The position numbers and the translations under genes were made by a program. Shown here one piece after another: positions 5,583 to 7,615 of a stretch of DNA of 7,615 nucleotides. Every line of letters begins with the position of its first letter. The stretch's first letter is position 1. This DNA comes from Metaruminococcus_A sp900762715. GTDB lineage: Bacteria; Bacillota; Clostridia; Oscillospirales; Ruminococcaceae. Under the pieces are notes generated by a model that had not been told where the DNA came from, ran no database searches, and was given only the letters and a program-made list of their open reading frames with translations. The stretch is from assembly GCA_048204295.1 (NCBI GenBank), contig DBFBLF010000106.1, forward strand, positions 1 through 7,615, written 5' to 3'.

Positions 5583-5774
5583 ATGGACGACTTGAAATAC
5601 AGAAAGCGCTTGTCAACTTCTGTTGACAAGGGAATTTACCGGGCGGTTTATAATTACTCAATTGACACCCGTATTCCTTTGTCAAGATTGTTGGACGAAG
5701 CCTTAGAAGATTTTTTGCACAAAAATAATGTGGAATATATGGTTGAAGCTCCCTATAAAAGGAAAAATCAATAA
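5583..5774 (+). CDS. Small ribbon-helix-helix domain protein, probable DNA-binding regulator
   Basis: The 63-aa protein matches the ribbon-helix-helix (CopG/MetJ/Arc-like) layout: a basic beta strand at residues 7-13 (RKRLSTS), helix 1 at about 15-28, a turn, and helix 2 at about 34-48 (SRLLDEALEDFLHKN), with a short basic tail. Such proteins bind DNA as dimers through the paired strands and often repress their own operon. The start is well supported by GGAGG at 5571-5575, 7 nt before the ATG. Base composition is about 36% G+C by hand count, visibly lower than the neighbouring metabolic genes. The gene carries an internal 9-bp inverted repeat at 5609-5630. The SLOG gene follows after 97 nt with no terminator between, so an operon is likely. 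A type II antitoxin role was considered, but the partner does not look like a toxin. The fold is fairly sure; the target is unknown. Confidence 0.82.
   Translation: MDDLKYRKRLSTSVDKGIYRAVYNYSIDTRIPLSRLLDEALEDFLHKNNVEYMVEAPYKRKNQ
5609..5630. repeat. Perfect 9-4-9 inverted repeat inside the ribbon-helix-helix gene
   Basis: CTTGTCAAC (5609-5617) and GTTGACAAG (5622-5630) are perfect reverse complements with a 4-bp spacer, 26 bp into the coding region. Two further copies of the core occur at 5662-5667 (TTGACA) and 5679-5685 (TTGTCAA). It could be an intragenic operator or an mRNA hairpin early in the message. The repeat overlaps codons for the predicted DNA-binding strand, so chance cannot be excluded. 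Confidence 0.6.
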
Positions 5775-5871
5775 TGACATCCCGGAATTTCGACAAGATA
5801 CGCGTAACTTTTCTGCTAAAGTGTATATGTCGATCAAATTCGATGAGTTTTTATTCATATGAGGTGTTACT

Positions 5872-6213
5872 TTGAAAGTCGCGGTCATTGGTTCCCGGGG
5901 GATTGAACAGCTCAAACTGGAGCAGTTTCTTCCGGAGGATATTTGTGAAATTATTTCAGGGGGCGCTAGAGGAGTGGATACACTTGCGGCGGAATACGCA
6001 CGTAGCCATGGGATTCCGTTCCGGGTTTACCCGCCGGATTATAATCAGTACGGCAGGAAAGCGCCCCTGGTCCGCGACCGGCTGATTGCAGACGAGTGCG
6101 ATGTCCTGTTTGCCTTCTGGGATGGGATGTCCTCCGGGACAGCCTATACGGTCAGGTATGCCCGCCAACAGGGAAAACCTGTAAGGCTGTTCCGGCTAAA
6201 ACATGGCAGCTAG
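5872..6213 (+). CDS. SLOG-superfamily protein (DUF2493, YspA cpYpsA-related type)
   Basis: The 113-aa protein is a compact Rossmann-like SLOG domain. Visible motifs are the first strand VAVIGSR (3-9), the phosphate-binding-loop-like ISGGARGVDTLAAEYA (28-43), GRKAPLVRDRLIADECDVLFAFWDG (61-85), and SSGTAYTVRYARQQGKPV (87-104), which hold the family's SGGA.G and GT..T hallmarks. SLOG domains bind nucleotides or nucleotide-derived ligands, and some members occur in conflict or signalling systems; the ligand and activity of this one are unknown. The start is a TTG at 5872, chosen because GAGGTG (5861-5866) lies 5 nt upstream and the motif-bearing strand begins at once. There is no signal peptide or membrane segment. 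It follows the ribbon-helix-helix gene, probably in the same transcript, since no good promoter is seen in the 97-nt gap. A lysine-decarboxylase-like (LOG) enzyme is less likely because the usual PGG.GT.EE motif is absent. Confidence 0.85.
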   Translation: MKVAVIGSRGIEQLKLEQFLPEDICEIISGGARGVDTLAAEYARSHGIPFRVYPPDYNQYGRKAPLVRDRLIADECDVLFAFWDGMSSGTAYTVRYARQQGKPVRLFRLKHGS

Positions 6214-6219
6214 TTTTTC

Positions 6220-6248
6220 TTGCAATCCTCCTGTAAAAATATTATACT
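6220..6248 (+). promoter_or_regulatory. Promoter of the FAD-dependent oxidoreductase gene
   Basis: TTGCAA (6220-6225), a 17-bp spacer and TATACT (6243-6248) predict a start near 6255, giving a leader of about 60 nt. It begins just after the SLOG stop codon, so the oxidoreductase probably has its own promoter. Confidence 0.72.
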
Positions 6249-6307
6249 AAATTTATAAAGGTTCCAACGAACCAATAAACAAAGCATACGATGGAACAAC
6301 AGGAGGA
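6226..6307 (+). other. Anti-Shine-Dalgarno segment and foldable leader before the oxidoreductase
   Basis: TCCTCCTGT (6226-6234) is perfectly complementary to ACAGGAGGA (6299-6307), which contains the ribosome binding site. It lies upstream of the predicted transcript start, so it would be present only in read-through RNA from the SLOG side. Within the predicted leader, GTTCCA (6261-6266) can pair with TGGAAC (6292-6297), competing with a small hairpin GGTTC/GAACC (6260-6273). Confidence 0.4.
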
Positions 6308-6314
6308 AACAAGA

Positions 6315-7615
6315 ATGATTCAGCGCTCAGACATTGAACCTTTTATTCCCCAAAACGGGGCTCACTACGACGTGATTGTGGCCGGGGGCGGGCCGGCGGG
6401 CATAGGAGCCGCGGTTTCGGCCGCCATGAACGGGGCAAAAACCCTGCTTTTGGAGGGGCGGGCTTCTTTTGGCGGTATAGCTGCCCAGGCTCTCTGGATG
6501 CCCCTCAACCGGATGTATCTGCGCGGTGAAAGCCGCGGGGGGGTTCACGAAATGCTTTTGAAAAAGCTGGACGAGTGCGGGCCGGACTCTTACCTGAGAG
6601 GCAGAACGGACTGGTTCAACGGTGACAACGCCCACATCCAGCCGGAGTACCTTCAGCTTGCGGCTTTCAGACTGCTGGAATCGGTTGGATGTCATTACCG
6701 GCTTCATACCCCGGTGACCGGAGCTAAGGTGGAAAACGGCAAGGTGACCGCCGTTATTTCAAATAATAAATCAGGCGAAGAGATTTTTTATGCCGACGTT
6801 TTTGTTGACTGTACCGGAGACGGCGATATCGCTTATTTCTCCGGGGCTGAAATGGTCAAGGGCAGTGAGCTGGACGGGCGTTTTATGCCGGTTTCGCTGG
6901 TCTTTGCCGTTGGAAATGTGGATACCGAACGCTTTTTTAAGGCCTGCAGTGAGTCGAAAAACGGCACCTTTGCGGACATTTGGGATGAAGCGGAGAAGAC
7001 TGGAAAATACGCGGTTTCCGTCTTTTATTCCTTTGACCCAACTACTGTACCGGGGCTGGTTTCAGTCAACAACGGCGGCCTGCGCGGAATTGGTGTGATT
7101 GATGCGTCCGACCCGGCACAGATTAATATCAGCGAGCGGGCTGGCATTGAAGTTGCTGTGGACTTTGTCAAAATGGCACACGATTATAAAATCCCGGGGA
7201 TGGAGAACTGCGTGCTGGCCCGTACCGGCGCTGGGGTCGGTGTGCGTGAAACCCGCAGAATCGTAGGGGAGTACACCTTCACCTTTGACGATGCAGCCAG
7301 CGGCACGGAGTTCCCGGATATCATCAGCCGGAAATACGGGGCGGTCGACCCCGGCGGACTGGCGCTTGACCGGGACGCCAAGGAGTATGTCATGAAGACG
7401 GGCGTAGGCGTGCCTTACCGCTCGCTGATCCCTGTTAAAATGGACGGCCTTTTGGTAGCGGGACGCTGCGCTTCCGCAACCCAGATGGGGCAGGCGTCCG
7501 GTAAGTCGATGGGCAACATGATGGATATGGGGCAGGCTGCAGGCTTGGCGGCCGCGCTCTGTGTAAAGCAGGGGGTGCGTCCCCGCGACCTGGATGTTTC
7601 TGAGGTTCAGAAAAT
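6315..7615 (+). CDS. FAD-dependent oxidoreductase, FAD_oxidored type (3' end outside window)
   Basis: The open frame gives 433 residues and runs off the right edge without a stop. Residues 18-47 form a Rossmann FAD-binding site (YDVIVAGGGPAGIGAA at 18-33, ending with the ribose-binding Glu47). DCTGDGDIAYFSGA at 165-178 is the second dinucleotide-site motif, RETRRIVGEY lies at 311-320, and the C-terminal FAD block VPYRSLIPVKMDGLLVAGRC starts at 366, followed by MGQAAGLAAALCVKQG (405-420). This order fits PF12831-type flavoproteins, whose substrates are diverse and mostly unknown; the substrate cannot be named here. No Cys-rich iron-sulfur motif and no signal peptide is seen in the visible part. 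The start is firm: AGGAGG at 6301-6306, 8 nt before the ATG. It has its own predicted promoter after the SLOG gene, and little of the family's usual length appears to be missing. Confidence 0.92.
   Translation, partial: MIQRSDIEPFIPQNGAHYDVIVAGGGPAGIGAAVSAAMNGAKTLLLEGRASFGGIAAQALWMPLNRMYLRGESRGGVHEMLLKKLDECGPDSYLRGRTDWFNGDNAHIQPEYLQLAAFRLLESVGCHYRLHTPVTGAKVENGKVTAVISNNKSGEEIFYADVFVDCTGDGDIAYFSGAEMVKGSELDGRFMPVSLVFAVGNVDTERFFKACSESKNGTFADIWDEAEKTGKYAVSVFYSFDPTTVPGLVSVNNGGLRGIGVIDASDPAQINISERAGIEVAVDFVKMAHDYKIPGMENCVLARTGAGVGVRETRRIVGEYTFTFDDAASGTEFPDIISRKYGAVDPGGLALDRDAKEYVMKTGVGVPYRSLIPVKMDGLLVAGRCASATQMGQASGKSMGNMMDMGQAAGLAAALCVKQGVRPRDLDVSEVQK

Noticed and set aside
5583..6213. Toxin-antitoxin pair made of the ribbon-helix-helix and SLOG genes
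   Set aside because: The ribbon-helix-helix protein could be an antitoxin, but the partner is a nucleotide-binding SLOG domain with no RelE, MazF, PIN or Fic features, and the 97-nt gap is long for such a pair.
5872..6213. Cytokinin-activating LOG enzyme
   Set aside because: The PGG.GT.EE active-site motif of LOG proteins is absent; the protein fits the shorter DUF2493-type SLOG group.
6249..6314. Riboswitch or T-box before the oxidoreductase
   Set aside because: The predicted leader is only about 60 nt and shows no conserved aptamer or T-box sequence that I recognise.
6327..6707. 126-codon minus-strand frame opposite the oxidoreductase
   Set aside because: The plus strand encodes an unbroken FAD-binding domain with a strong ribosome binding site, and the minus product has no motif.

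Overview
The window looks like chromosomal DNA of a low-to-mid GC Gram-positive bacterium of the class Clostridia, possibly an Oscillospiraceae/Ruminococcaceae-like lineage. This rests on the tig-clpP-clpX order, a DUF4364 gene (a family I know mainly from Clostridia), strong purine-rich ribosome binding sites, sigma-A-like promoters with 17-bp spacers, frequent TTG starts and many intrinsic terminators. The taxonomic call is inference; no rRNA or other marker gene is present.

Region 1 (1-3645) is the protein quality-control block. It holds the 3' part of tig (trigger factor, with a long Lys/Ala-rich tail), then clpP (protease subunit) and clpX (AAA+ unfoldase), all on the plus strand, closed by a 16-bp-stem terminator at 3605-3645. 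Trigger factor handles nascent chains at the ribosome, and ClpXP degrades tagged or regulatory proteins. The 268-nt clpP-clpX gap is unusual: it contains several hairpins and a weak terminator whose loop can pair with bases next to the clpX ribosome binding site.

Region 2 (3646-5440) is a divergent pair. A minus-strand DUF4364 winged-helix-like gene and a plus-strand PPK2-family polyphosphate:nucleotide phosphotransferase are driven by two nearly mirror-image promoters. A long inverted repeat at 4447-4485 contains both -35 boxes. This suggests shared control of the two genes, with the DUF4364 protein as an obvious but unproven candidate regulator. A strong, A/T-flanked terminator closes the PPK2 gene.

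Region 3 (5441-6213) is an AT-richer stretch with a 63-aa ribbon-helix-helix protein and a 113-aa SLOG-superfamily (DUF2493/YspA cpYpsA-related) protein, probably cotranscribed. An inverted repeat sits in the spacer of the predicted promoter and another lies inside the ribbon-helix-helix gene, so autoregulation is plausible.

Region 4 (6214-7615) has a good promoter, a short leader that can fold, and an FAD-dependent oxidoreductase (FAD_oxidored type) that runs off the right edge.

No tRNA, rRNA, CRISPR array, insertion sequence or phage gene was seen. The two most interesting signals are the symmetric divergent promoter/operator at 4424-4508 and the ribbon-helix-helix/SLOG pair with its palindromes. 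Neither proves a new system.
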